The translations under genes and the position numbers were made by a program. The notes under the pieces were generated by a model. It saw only the letters and a program-made list of their open reading frames with translations, had not been told where the DNA came from and ran no database searches. Positions 50,601 through 62,000 of a stretch of DNA of 64,000 nucleotides are shown piece by piece (positions within the stretch are counted from its first letter, which is position 1; each line of letters opens with the position of its first letter). Source of the DNA: Mya arenaria (Eukaryota; Mollusca; Bivalvia; Myida; Myidae); the NCBI RefSeq assembly GCF_026914265.1, contig NC_069138.1, positions 34,712,598 to 34,776,597 on the forward strand. Reading direction: 5' to 3'.

Positions 50601-53600
50601 AAACTTGATAATAAACAACCTGAACCCAGTGTATCTAAACCAAATAAAAAGGACAAAAAAGCTGCCACAAAAGCAAAAACTGACTATCTAATGCAGTTGT
50701 TAGATAAAAGAAAATCCTTATTGTCAAAAATGGTTGATATACAGGACACTTCAGAGGATGTTGTAAAACCTGGTGAAGAAATGAAAGAAAATGCTGAACT
50801 TAGTGATAAGAAATTAGAGTATTTGGGAGACACTGTTGAACCCAAAGTTATGGAAAGGTCTACTGCAAGCCAGGGTGTTCATGTACGTGAAATACAAACT
50901 GTGCATGTAAAGCATGGTGCTCAAAGCACTGATAGTAAGAAAAGCAATGGAGTCTGTCCAAAAAAACAAGTGTCCACTTTAAAACTCATTTGTGAAACTT
51001 TGAGATCTTGGATATCACAAGACACTGTAGAGTTTTTAAATACTGGTCAGGCAGAAACAGGTTCAGGGGATAGCAGGAGTGATAGTGCATCCATGGGAAA
51101 GAAATCTGACATGGAAAGACAGTATGATGCGCTAGTGGCCAAAGTTGATGCTCAGGAAGCAGAATTTGACAATCTGTTAGGTAGGCACAAGTTTTGACAA
51201 ATTCATAAAGAAGTTGCCCATTAATTTTATAATTAAACATAACTGTCTGCTGATTAACTGATAAGTCTGACCTAAACAGTAAAAAAAATAATTGGGGGAT
51301 TGTAATGGGGTCTTTCAGTTTTGAAAAAAATGGTCATTGTCTAAAATTGGGAATTCTATTTTGGCCTAGGAATGAAGGAGAATTCTTTAAAAGATTGATA
51401 GAACAGATATTAGGTATTATTTGTCAATATTTTACATGAGATGCAAAGTAATCTAAAAACAGTTTAAGTCTTTTCAGTAACTTGACAACTCTTACTATTG
51501 AAGAAAGAAAGTAGTAGAATAAATTTTGAACCATTTTCAGGTGAGGAGAGTTTGGAGGAAGTTGCCCCACCCAGTGGTCCCCTGCCTCACTATGAGGTAT
51601 TAAAGGAGGAGATAGAGGAGAACCAGTACCGAGTTCAAAAGTTCCTCAAAGGGGCATTCACTTATAAAATACAAGAGAGACAAGTTCTGGAAAAGGTAAT
51701 AACCAATTCAAGAACCAGCCATGTTGCCTCAGTCACTCCAGAGTTATTACCCTTGAATTGGCAAAAACTGTGTTTATAGTGTAAGCTCTCTAAATTTGGC
51801 ATAAGGGCCATCCATAATGCAAAAGTGGGTGGGGTAGGCCTAAAAGTAATACTTTTTAAAAGCTCGGTTGTATTTAGTTATGAAGAAAAATCTATTTAGT
51901 GAGTAAAACAATCATCCTTTGTGACATGTTTTGGGCTAATGAGAAGTTGACCAATTTTTTATAATATAAGATTTTTTACCAAATGCTAAATTTTTGGTGA
52001 CAAATGTGTCATGTGGTAAAAAGAATTTGTAAAACTTTTACTGGTTTCAGGATTCCAATGATGGAGTGGCTTTACCAACTTTGGACAGATATGACCAGCT
52101 CCTTATACGTCGGAGGATCGTCCTGGATCGCATCAGTAAAGTGTAAGTGATTCACCAGACAAAAAAGCATTAACTTATTTTGGGGTAAATCTAAGACCTC
52201 ATCTAATGCATAGATGATCAATTTATGGTGTGTTCATTTATCTAAGTACAACTATTACAGCTGATCACAAATTTATCAATTAAACTTCCATAGTGGTAAA
52301 GATTTGAAAGTTATCAACCAAGCCATTGAACAAAAATATGATATATATTTTTAGGCTGCCCTCCCTGCTGTCCCCACTAGATCTGATTCAGGATGTGTAC
52401 ACACACTTCAGAGAACTTGTCTTCACTTTCAGGTAACATGATCTTTACACATCGGGGAACTAGTCTTCACATTCAGGTAAAATAATTTTTTCACATTGGG
52501 AAGCCAATCTTCATATTCAGGTAGTGTTATTGTTGCAGCTTGGCGGAACTTGTCTTCACATTCATGTTAAGTGATCGAGTCTTCACATTCAGGTATTGTA
52601 ATTGTTACACCTAAGGGACATTGTCTTCACATTCAGGTAATGTAATTGTTACACCTAAGGGACCTTGTCTTCACATTCAGGTAATGTAATTGTTACACCT
52701 AAGGGACCTTGTCTTCACATTCAGGTAATGTAATTGTTACACCTAAGGGACCTTGTCTTCACATTCAGGTAATGTAATTGTTACACCTAAGGGACCTTGT
52801 CTTCACATTCAGGTAATGTAATTGTTACACCTAAGGGACCTTGTCTTCACATTCAGGTAATGTAATTGTTACACCTAAGAGACCTTGTCTTCACATTCAG
52901 GTAATGTAATTGTTACACCTAAGGGACCTTGTCTTCACATTCAGGTAATGTAATTGTTACACCTAAGGGACCTTGTCTTCACATTCAGGTTATGTAATTG
53001 TTACACCTAAGAGACCTAGTCTTCACATTCAGGTAATGTAATTGTTACACCTAAGGGACCTTGTCTTCACATTCAGGTAATGTAATTGTTACACCTAAGG
53101 GACCTTGTCTTCACATTCAGGTAATGTAATTGTTACACCTAAGGGACCTAGTCTTCACATTCAGGTAATGCAATTGTTACACCTAAGAGATCTAGTCTTC
53201 ACATTCAGGTAACATAATTCTTACACTTCAGATGACTAGTCTTCACATTCAGGTAACATAATAATTACACTTCAGACAACTAATCTTTACATTAAGGTTG
53301 CGTAATTCTTACTCTTCAGACGAATAGTCTTCACATTCAGGTAACATCATTCTTACACTTCAGACGACTAGTCTTCACATTCAGGTAACATGATTCTTAC
53401 ACTTCAGACGATTAGTCTTTGCATTCATGTAATACAATTGAAACACCTCAGAAACCTAGTTTTCACATTCAGGCAACAAGATTGTAACTCCTCTGGAAAC
53501 TAGTTTTCACATTCAGGCAACAAGATTGTACCTCCTCAGGAACCTAGTTTTCACATTCAGGTAACAAGATTGTACCTCCTCAGGAACCTAGTTTTCACAT

Positions 53601-55540
53601 TCAGGTAACAAGATTGTAACTCCTCAGGAACCTAGTTTTCACATTCAGGTAACACGATTGTAACTCCTCAGGAACCTAGTTTTCACATTCAGGCAACAAG
53701 ATTGTAACTCCTCAGGAACCTAGTTTTCACATTCAGGCAACAAGATTGTAACTCCTCAGGAACCTAGTTTTCACATTCAGGCAACAAGATTGTAACTCCT
53801 CAGGAAGCTAGTTTTCACATTCAGGCAACAAGATTGTAACTCCTCAGGAACCTAGTTTTCACATTCAGGCAACAAGATTGTAACTCCTCAGGAACCTAGT
53901 TTTCACATTCAGGCAACAAGATTGTAACTCCTCAGGAAACTAGTTTTCACATTCAGGTAACAAGATTGTAACTCCTCAGGAAACTAGTTTTCACATTCAG
54001 GCAACAAGATTGTAACTCCTCAGGAAACTAGTTGTCACATTCAGGCAACAAGATTGTAACACCTCAGGAACCTAGTTTTCACATTCAGGCAACAAGATTG
54101 TACCTCCTCAGGAACCTAGTTTTCACATTCAGGTAACACGATTGTAACTTCTCAGGAAACTAGTTTTCACATTCAGGCAACAAGATTGTAACTCCTCAGG
54201 AAACTAGTTTTCACATTCAGGTAACAGGATTGTAACTTCTCAGGAACCTAGTTTTCACATTCAGGTAACAAGATTGTAACTCCTCAGGAAACTAGTCACA
54301 TTCAGGTAACACGATTGTAACTTCTCAGGAACCTAGTTTTCACAATCAGGTAGAAAACATTTATTTGGTTTTAGAATATCTCTTTTCAATAGAACGTTAA
54401 CAATTTCCAGTTATATCCATTTTGATCACTATCATAGAAATAGGATAGCCAGTGGCAAATAATTTATAGTTATTGACTGATGATAAGGGGTATATCCGGT
54501 TCTATTGACCAAATAGCAGAGTTGAGGTGAATAAAATGGGAGAAATTAATCAACATTTGCAAGATCACTTTCGTTTTATTAGAATCCACTTGTAACAAAA
54601 ACAATTTTTTGTTTCAGATTAACCAGTGAAAACATCATCTTTAAACCAGCAGAGTGGACCCTTGTTGCTCTTATTATGCTGAAGCTGTAAGTATTTATAA
54701 AATGCATCATTTTCTCTCAACATAGATTTGTAGGATTTTGTATTTGTTTTTTAGTAACCATGAATTAAAATATCCCTTTTGTTAAGGGTTTTTAACTTGA
54801 AATCGAAGCATTTGAAGCATCTTAACTGTCTTCAATTGTATTTAAAAAGTTTAAGATATTCCAACAATGTATATACAATTTTGTGATTCCTTGAATCCCC
54901 CCTATTATTTTGGTATCATATGAACACGTTTGATTTTTAGAGAAAGAATTAAGGAACATAATAAAGGTTCTAGATTGGCAAAGGCACAGGGGCATTCTGT
55001 AGTGTTTGGGTGTCGTTAACAAGTTTGTGTCAAACCTTGTCAATGTATTTTTTTTGTAGTTTCCAAAAAAAAAAAATCATAATTAAAAAAAAAATGATTT
55101 GACCTTCAAAATCAATATTTTGTAAAAGTTTAATTTTCACAATCACATGCAATTCTGTGTTGCAGTGGTCAAAATTAGCACAAGCCTGCTAGCCCGGTAC
55201 TGGTTAAATGCTTTTCGGGCTTGCTCAAGTGTCTGGTATTTATATAACGGCGCTTGTTGACAAATTGCGCACGTTGGCAATTTTTGATACAAAGCTTTTT
55301 TGTTAGAATTTAAGCTTGTTCATTTTAAAGTGCAATTTCAATGACTGGTGTCAAGTTGTCTGTGATAGCTCTAACTTGCTTTATTACAGACTGTCCAAGA
55401 AGATTCCCAGCCTTGAGCAGGCCTTTAGAAGCCCAAGCTCAGAGAAATATTTCAACTTGTTACTGTCAAGCCTCAGAGAGGACATGACTACTCTTCAAAG
55501 CCATGTGGACTCAGTCATTCCAACTTTAAAGAGGAGGTGA
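47685..55540 (+). CDS. RPAP2: RPAP2, RNA polymerase II CTD phosphatase, ten coding exons
   Basis: Exons: 47673-47828 (Met at 47685), 48353-48451, 49208-49273, 49609-49736, 50114-51180, 51541-51695, 52051-52142, 52355-52432, 54618-54686 and 55390-55540. Junctions are AG/GT with consistent phases, giving 2049 bp, 682 residues (human 612). RPAP2/Rtr1 removes Ser5 phosphate from the RPB1 C-terminal tail and helps import Pol II. The zinc-binding RTR1 domain shows LCGYPLC (Cys 70, 75) and FCSSQC (Cys 106, 110), with [10 protein letters not shown] between. Exon 5 (about 356 codons) is acidic, lysine-rich and probably disordered. C-terminal matches to human include [27 protein letters not shown] and a LREDM segment near the end. 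The acceptor at 50114 keeps frame; one at 50094 does not. A preceding acceptor means an upstream exon, possibly with the true start, is missing. Confidence 0.93.
49509..49568 (+). pseudogene. Decayed copy of RPAP2 exon 4 within intron 3
   Basis: About 60 bp (CAGCAGTTAATGTTGCAAAG through ACATTCAGTGACCC) aligns with exon 4 at about 49617-49674 (CAGTAGTCAATGTTTAAAGG through ATATCCAGTGACCC) at roughly 80% identity by eye, offset about 107 bp. The copy has lost the reading frame and a clear acceptor. Confidence 0.75.
52433..54352 (+). repeat. 44-bp minisatellite derived from the RPAP2 exon 8 splice-donor junction, about 43 copies
   Basis: Exon 8 ends CTTCACTTTCAG and intron 8 begins GTAACATG. Each 44-bp unit repeats this junction as TCTTCACATTCAGGTAAT or TTTTCACATTCAG followed by GTAAC or GCAAC. 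Three blocks are visible: about 52580-53210 (TTACACCTAAGGGACCTTG), about 53210-53420 (CTTACACTTCAGACGACTAG) and about 53430-54352 (TTGTAACTCCTCAGGAACC). In the last block most units carry GC in place of the donor GT. The whole array lies in intron 8, directly after the real donor. Confidence 0.93.
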
Positions 55541-55880
55541 ATTCCCTTCAAAGTCATGTGGACTGGGTCATTCCAACTTTAAAGAGGAGGTGAATTCCCT
55601 TCATAGTCATGTGGACTCAGTCATTCCAACTTTAAAGAGGAGGGGAATTCCCTTCATAGTCATGTGGACTCAGTCATTCCAACTTTAAAGAGGAGGCGAA
55701 TTCCCTTCATAGTCATGTGGACTGGGTCATTCCAACTTTAAAGAGGAGGTGAATTCCCTTCATAGTCATGTGGACTCAGTCATTCCAACTTTAAAGAGGA
55801 GGTGAATTCCCTTCATAGTCATGTGGACTCAGTCATTCCAACTTTAAAGAGGAGGTGAATTCCCTTCATAGTCATGTGGA
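55493..55880 (+). repeat. 53-bp minisatellite seeded by the last RPAP2 codons, about 7.3 copies
   Basis: Units of 53 bp contain CTTCATAGTCATGTGGACTC, GTCATTCCAACTTTAAAGAG and GAGGTGAATTCC. The first unit is inside the last coding exon and supplies its final codons and the TGA stop (55538-55540). Later units repeat codons and stop in the 3' untranslated region. 53 is not a multiple of three. Confidence 0.95.
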
Positions 55881-56183
55881 CATCTTGCTGTACCCATCTG
55901 CAAAGTCCATCACCTCTGAGTCCACTGTGTACTTATTCACTTCCACAGACAGCTGCCCCATCTCCTCCGAGTTGAACAAGTTTGGCAGTTCTATTCCAAT
56001 GTTCGTCAATGTACTTGAAGCTTGGCCGTGACTTGCCATTGCTGGGTCCAGGACAGGTAGACGCCTGATTATAGTCTTGTTGTTGAGTGACAATGTTTTC
56101 AGCATCTTCTGAGCTGCCACCACATACCCGTGCCGGAGGTCAGAGTACAACTGACTTACCCAGTGTTTGCATTTCTTGTCCAT
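55872..56183 (-). pseudogene. Transposase-like ORF fragment, family uncertain
   Basis: A 103-codon open frame on the minus strand contains LKTLSLNNKTI, RRLPVLDPAMA and LPNLFNSEEMGQLSVE. The pattern (leucine-rich helix, LDP, then LP.l.....m..l..E) resembles the C-terminal part of hAT-type or related transposases found in many invertebrate genomes. There is no N-terminal part, and the frame ends inside the RPAP2 3' minisatellite. It is probably a fragment of a DNA transposon; it could also be an exon of an unrecognised gene. Confidence 0.35.
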
Positions 56184-56639
56184 GCGTGCCTTGTTTAGCC
56201 TTGTCTAAATTAACCATCACTAATTCAGACGTCATAAAAAAACTAGCAATGGTGTTGAACAAAGTTTGCATATTTTGACTACTTTCTCACTTTTAAAGAA
56301 GCAGTTCTAAACTAGCTCTACAAAAATCATAATGAATGTACACTCCAGTCCGAAAGATGGGCATCAACTTGAAATTTGGTGTCTTGGTGTCTTGTCTTCA
56401 AAATTAGAGGGTAAGAATGCGCTTGTTTGTAGTTGTAAGTCACTGAATACTTTTGTTGCGTTGAAAGAATGGTTGTTTCCTTTGGACACATTTTGCCGCA
56501 TCTTACGATATGTAGTTTTGCCTGGATAGTTAAGATCCTGATTTAAAACAATGAATTTCTGTCAATCAAATCTCAGTAAACGGATAGTCCTTGATACGAT
56601 TTAAAAAGTTAAAAAAGATTAAATCTATTATTATTGTGA

Positions 56640-56775
56640 TTTACAGTCAAAACGTCACCAGGTCAAAACGTCATATGGTTAAAACGTCCCCATTTCGGTC
56701 AAAGCGTCCCCAGTAGCTGGTCAAAACGTCCCCAGTAGCTGGTCAAAACGTCCCCAAGAACGTCCGCAAAATTAT
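56640..56775. repeat. Short tandem region of GTCAAAACGTCCCC units
   Basis: Several copies of GTCAAAACGTC, followed by ACC, ATA or CCC, with a 22-bp unit containing CCAGTAGCTGGTC. It lies about 360 bp beyond the 3' end of the MULE coding region at 57136-58358, so it may be a terminal repeat of that element. No matching sequence was seen on the other side. Confidence 0.5.
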
Positions 56776-57135
56776 TTTAATTTATAGCATTTTATAATCA
56801 CATTTTAAATTTATACATTAATCAGTGAAAAGTATATATCTATTTTTTAAAACAAGAAGTTCTTATTTCCCAAATATTTATTTGAAGACCGGCATTATAA
56901 TAATAACAATAATGATAAAAAGTATACTAACATTGAATATAATAATACCTTATTTATTTCATGACAGGGATTATAATAATAACAATACTGGTAATGATAA
57001 GAAGTATACTAACATTGACTATAATAATACTTATAATAATACTAATAATACAAACTATAATAAAACTATAAAGATAATAATGTTGAAGACAATAATGATA
57101 AGGCTATATATATATATAAGTAATACAATTAAAAG
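56776..57135. other. AT-rich simple sequence (AATAATA-type)
   Basis: Low-complexity A and T rich sequence with many ATAATA steps, including two related copies of a segment with AAGTATACTAACATTGA. No gene. Confidence 0.6.
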
Positions 57136-58358
57136 TTAGTCTTCATCCTCCAGCTCATCTGTTTTGAGCACTCGGTGTCCATATATCACAGATACCTTCT
57201 TCAGTAGCCCTGAAGTGGTTATGTCCCTTGCCGTGTAGGCGTCCTATGCATTGAACAGCCTTGACTGCATTGACCGAGTCGATCTTCTCTGAATCCTCCG
57301 GAGACTCAGTTCTGATACCAGATGTATTTGTTCTTCCACATCCTTGGCCTTGCGATGTAAGATCTGGAGTAGGACGAAGGAGGGTGGCGCCGCTCCCGTC
57401 TTCCTGTTCAGTGGACGATGCCACCCTGGAGGAGAGAAAATACAGTTATACAATAGATATACTATTAATTGAATCGATGCAAGTTATATTACTAAATAAT
57501 TTTTAAGTTTCGTTTATTTCTTTACAATTGTGAGCTTACAAATTTACCTTCTACATCATTGTTGGTTCGGACAGCTTGTCCGAAGACACACCACTCCTCC
57601 ACGGTCCAACATGGGGAATTGAACCACTGCTGGTCCAAGTACTCCAGCAAAGGGAGTACCGCCTCCGAAGAAGTATAATCCTTCATGCACTCGAAGGTTG
57701 GCCGGATATGCTCTTGGTGTAAGAATGGAAGACTTAAAACCTTCCGGATGAAAGCATGTGTCCCTCGGTCCTGACTGTACTGGGTTGCAAGTCCAAGTCT
57801 CTGTAGGGGTTAATAAATATATATATAATTATTTTACATCCTAACATTTCCTTTAGTTTTCGTTTTTCTATTTCGTCTTTGAGTAAATCTAAAATAATGT
57901 CTATAATGTTTTTTCTTGCAATATTTTAAATTGGAGTAACGTGAAATTCAGACAATGTTTTTTTTGTATTGGTACATTGTATGTACCTGCACCGTCCTCC
58001 AAATAGCTTGACCCCAATGGAAGGCGCAGCCACGGAGCTTGATGACAGGAAACACCTCTTTCGCAGCTTTCCACAGCCCCCTCTCATAATCGAGCACCAT
58101 GCCCTCTACGGCGCACTGTCCAACGATGGCGTTCTTGATGGACTATTAAGAAATATTATATAACAAAAAATGAATGACAATCTCTAGTATATGAACATTG
58201 TTAAATTTCCTTATTTCATATCGTCTCAAAAGAGGAAACATGTACACTAAAAAATAATTGTGATAGGCATGATTGTTTACCTCGAAGACTGCAACGTAGT
58301 CATTCGCCTTGCGCCCGAAAGCGTGTATTTTCAATAACATGACAAAAAGAAACCGCAT
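57136..58358 (-). CDS. MULE (Mutator-like) transposase gene, C-terminal part with introns and one in-frame stop
   Basis: Exons in reading order: 58358-58281, 58142-57987, 57800-57548 and 57425-57136, with AG/GT junctions in phase. They read DYVAVFE, then EGMVLDYERGLWKAAKEVFP and GCAFHWGQAIWR, then VFGQAVRTNNDVEGWHR across the last junction. These are hallmarks of the MULE transposase domain (catalytic Asp in LDYE, then the CxFHW motif). An in-frame TAG at 57244-57246 interrupts the last exon; the same frame continues with DITTSGLLKKVS and an acidic end (DELEDED) to TAA at 57136. The first exon reads LLKIHAF directly followed by GRKANDY, apparently lacking about 15 residues usual in the family. 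The N-terminal zinc-finger part was not found. It is a slightly decayed DNA transposon or a recently lost domesticated copy. Confidence 0.8.
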
Positions 58359-58489
58359 TTACTGACAAATACGCAATGAATTTTTATACACCATACTTTA
58401 CGTAGTGTCCATTAAAAATATGTTTGTTCAATTCTAATAAACTGGTATGTTACTTTGATGTCAACAACATTACAAAAGGAGCTCACCTT

Positions 58490-59723
58490 TGAGTTGTCCA
58501 GACGTGGCTTGGACATGGACGGCTCACTTGAGGATGTTCCTGTAACTGCACTTTGCGATTGGATGCGGAGCCAGACGACACGGATTTGTTTACTGAAGTT
58601 TGCAATGAAAAATCTCGTTGGGTGCAGAAGTACTTGGAGAAATAAAGATAGATTGCTGTTTAACCGCAGGTACGGGACGGTAGTAGTCCTCACTTGTCTG
58701 GCTAGGTGTTGAACACAAGGGTGTGGCACTGACCGTAGCCGTTTCCATCTTTGTTCCGAATAATACAACAATCATTCTCCAAATGTCGTCCAATTCTGCC
58801 ACTTCTGTTGTATTCTGGAGAAGTGCAAATTCTGCCGAAAACACTTGTCGGATATTTTGTCTCTAATATTGTCACGGAAAGCTTTCATCATGTGTGCAAC
58901 ACAAATGAGCTACACAGTTATGTCAGGGTTTGGGGCTTTGGAAGACCTAGCTACATTGTAGCAAAACCTTATTTATACGTGTATAGCTGAACAGTTTAGG
59001 ACTATAAGTATGCTGTGGATTATTGCCCAGCTAAAGACAAGCTCCACGCCTTTAGGCTTGCAGAATTTCGTTAGTTTCCTCAATATGCTAAAGTGCAGCA
59101 TAACAGGATTAACGATCGCTGCCGTCGTTCTGTGGTCTAGAATAAAGTCCAGCTGTACTTTGATGATCTTTCCCCTTCTGAGCCATCGCGTAATAAAGCA
59201 GATGCTGACGCTTATTCCTTGCTAAATATGCTACTGATCCAGTGGCATCAATATATAAAACACCATCACCATGCTGAATGTTCACCTTCGCTGCTCGAAG
59301 CGACTGATATGTAAACATAACAACTGACACATCTAATTTGGTGTTCTCAATTTTATATTCGTTTAGAATTTCAGAAACAATCCACAGCTTATAGAACTGA
59401 TCTTTTGGTTGCACGTCGTACAAATTCCAGTCACTCTTGGCCTTTCTTAGCACAGTTTTGCTTTGTGGCCAACAATTCATAGAATAATTTAGTTGCTGGT
59501 GACTAAGCTGACTCTGAATTTTCTTCCTTCGAGGACCTGCCAAACGCCTTTCCTTAATTTCTTCTCTAGAATGCTCGCGATATGGCGTATCTACACACAC
59601 ATTCCCTTTAACATGTTGTTTTTTTGTTCTTGTTTTTTTTTGTAATGGTAAACACAAAGGAACCATATGAGTCCTGTGTACATATCGCACGAGCGCGCAT
59701 ATACCAACCTCATGACCCATCAT
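58490..59723 (-). pseudogene. Relic of an RNase-H-like transposase-related gene (IDATGSV type)
   Basis: The open frame 59723-59109 reads DGVLYIDATGSVAYLARN then LLYYAMAQKG. The next pieces, in shifted frames, read GVELVFSWAIIHSI (family form DFSWAL.HA), HMMKAFRDNI and EFALLQNTTEVAELDDIWR. I know this order from uncharacterised, multi-copy invertebrate proteins with an RNase-H-like fold, probably transposases. The frame is broken in at least two places. A donor-like AACTCAAAG then GTGAGC lies near 58490. It lies head-to-tail with the MULE gene, and the two may be parts of one composite insertion or independent copies. Confidence 0.5.
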
Positions 59724-59792
59724 AGAATGTGTGTCCCTTGAAGGCTAGCATACATCCCGGGATAGATTGATTAAATTTGGCTGCGAATAGAT

Positions 59793-60761
59793 TCATCCGG
59801 AGCCTTTTACCAACTTCCTAGTGCCTTTCAATGGGCGTATTGTATTCCTATCAATGTACTGAATCTTAAATGAGAAATTCTTCCTATGTGTGTTAGTCTT
59901 ATCTCCAATATGTCCGCATTTGACATTATCAAAACAAGTTCCGTCATTATTATCTATGTCAGAATCATTTAAACTTCCACTGTGATACTGTTCACTATTC
60001 ATATAGACAAAATCATCATCAGAATGCCCATTGTTGACATCGAAATGTTCCTTATTCAATTGATCACTGTTCTATTGTTCACTATTCGTTTTACAATCCT
60101 TTACATAACACCAGAATGTTCACTGTCAATTTAAGAAATGTCACTTTGTAATGGTCCTCAATCTGATGGTCCGCTTGTCACACTATTGGCATCATTACAT
60201 CCAACGTCATCATCAGAATGATCAATGGCAACTTTAGTAATGTCACTATGTAATGGTCCTCTATCTGATGGTCCTTTTTTTCACACTATTGGCATCATTA
60301 CATCCAACGTCATCATCAGAATGTTCACTGGCAACGTTAGAAATGTCACTATGTAATGTTCTATTATCTGATGGTCCACTTTTCACACTATTGGCATCAT
60401 TACATCCAACGTCATCATCAGCATGTTTACTGTCAACTTCGGAAATGTCACTATGTAATGATCCTCTATCTGATGCACCACTTTTCGCACTATTGGCATC
60501 ATTTCATTCAACGTTACTATAAGAATGTTCACTATGCAACTTTCAAAGGTCAGAGTTTTTAATATTCGCTTTAACACCAACATTGCTTTCATAATCATCA
60601 TGTTCGATTTTCTCATTTTCCACAACGAAATCTTCACTGTCAAATTCATTATCCACGTTAGGATTTTCTCCACACGACTTGTCTTTATTATTATTCGTCA
60701 GTTGCCGTCTGTTGCATGAACTTGTGTTCAAAATAGATATTCTTGATTTGATGATGTTCAA
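59793..60761 (-). pseudogene. Acidic, Asp/Asn-rich coding-like region with 102-bp repeats
   Basis: Minus-strand open frames 60761-60543 and 60059-59793 are rich in Asp, Asn, Ser and Glu (for example DDDFVYMNSEQYHSGS). Between them are four copies of a unit of about 102 bp, starting near 60138, 60240, 60343 and 60445 on the plus strand, each with CACTATTGGCATCATT and CCAACGTCATCATCA. In the minus frame the unit reads SDDDVGCNDANSVK. 102 is a multiple of three, but one unit is 103 bp and the frame is not open throughout. It may be the 5' part of the transposase-related relic that follows at 59723. I recognise no family. Confidence 0.4.
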
Positions 60762-61640
60762 ATGAAATGTTCCGTAATTTTTCCTAATTATGAATTCGAA
60801 TCTTTGACATTGTTCTGAGTAAACTGTAGTTTAATAAACTGTTCAAGTATACGAGTTGATAAAAGTTAAACACTACATATTTGCTAGGTCTACCCATGTT
60901 GCAGTCTGAAAGAAAAGAACAAAAATGTCAGTATATCATAAAATATCTGCCCTTTTCCCACAAGTTCTGCATTCATAGACACCCCAATATCAACTACTGA
61001 TTAAAAAACATGATATGTAGCTATTCAAACATTGATTAAACACACTTACACTCAGTCTTAACAGTCAACTTTTGCAGATAATGTCTAGAGTTAGGGTATA
61101 TTTAAAGTGAGGCATTAAATTTCAATAATGAGCAGCTATAGGTCAGAAGCAGTCATGTAAAAGTGAATAACAGGAGCAAGATGGCCCTATATCGCCAATC
61201 GGATTTAAATGATAATTACTAAGTTAGTTGCTGCTTACATTAAAGGAAGTTAGTGGTTGCTGTATAATTTGATAGTCGTTAAGGAGGTAGGTCGTTGTGA
61301 ATGAAAATCAAATCAAAAGTTAAAACATAGGTTTGTTCCAAGGGTTGTGTGTAATTGATTAATTTTCATGATGACATAGGACGCCGACTGTTGCTAAGGA
61401 AATCATTGGTTTCTATGGATGTGCATGTATGTAGTTGCTAAGGAAGCATTATTACAGTTGTGTTATTTCCTGCAATACAACACTAACACCCGTATTGTAT
61501 TGAATTTATAAAATTTACATTTTAGAATTGAATTATTCTTCGATGTCTCGAGCTAAAAAACATAAAAACGTTTTATACATGTTGTTTCAAATACCAAAAA
61601 AAAAACAAGGAGAAAAAATCATAAAATCAAAATTGTTAAA
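60762..61640. other. Non-coding stretch, nothing recognised
   Basis: No gene or repeat is recognised. Confidence 0.45.
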
Positions 61641-62000
61641 CACAACATACTTATTGTAGAACCCATTCATTATGTGAATACGTTCTTCAGAATCCCTTAA
61701 ACACCACATACTATTAAACTGTGTTGAAGTTGATGAATATGTTCCTCCAAATCCTTTCAGACCACATTTCTTTTAAGGATTTATGAATATGTTTCTTAAA
61801 ATCCGTTCAGACATCACATATACTTTCTGGCTGTTTTGATGTTGATAAATATGTTGTTAAAAATCATTTCAGAGATCAGATGTACTTTTAGGCTGTATTG
61901 AGGTTTATGAAAATGCTCATTAGAATCCGTTCGGATATAACATACAATGTTTACTAAGGATTCCTTGAGGCCAATGAATATATTCAAAATTCTTACAAAA
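61641..62000. repeat. Degenerate tandem repeat, about 75-bp period, roughly five units
   Basis: A loosely conserved series with GATGAATATGTTCCTC, AAATCCTTTCAGACCACAT and related forms recurs about every 70-80 bp. Divergence is high and unit boundaries are approximate. Confidence 0.55.

Noticed and set aside
58455-58712. Plus-strand open frames opposite the transposase relic
   Set aside because: They are antisense shadows of the minus-strand transposase-like sequence.
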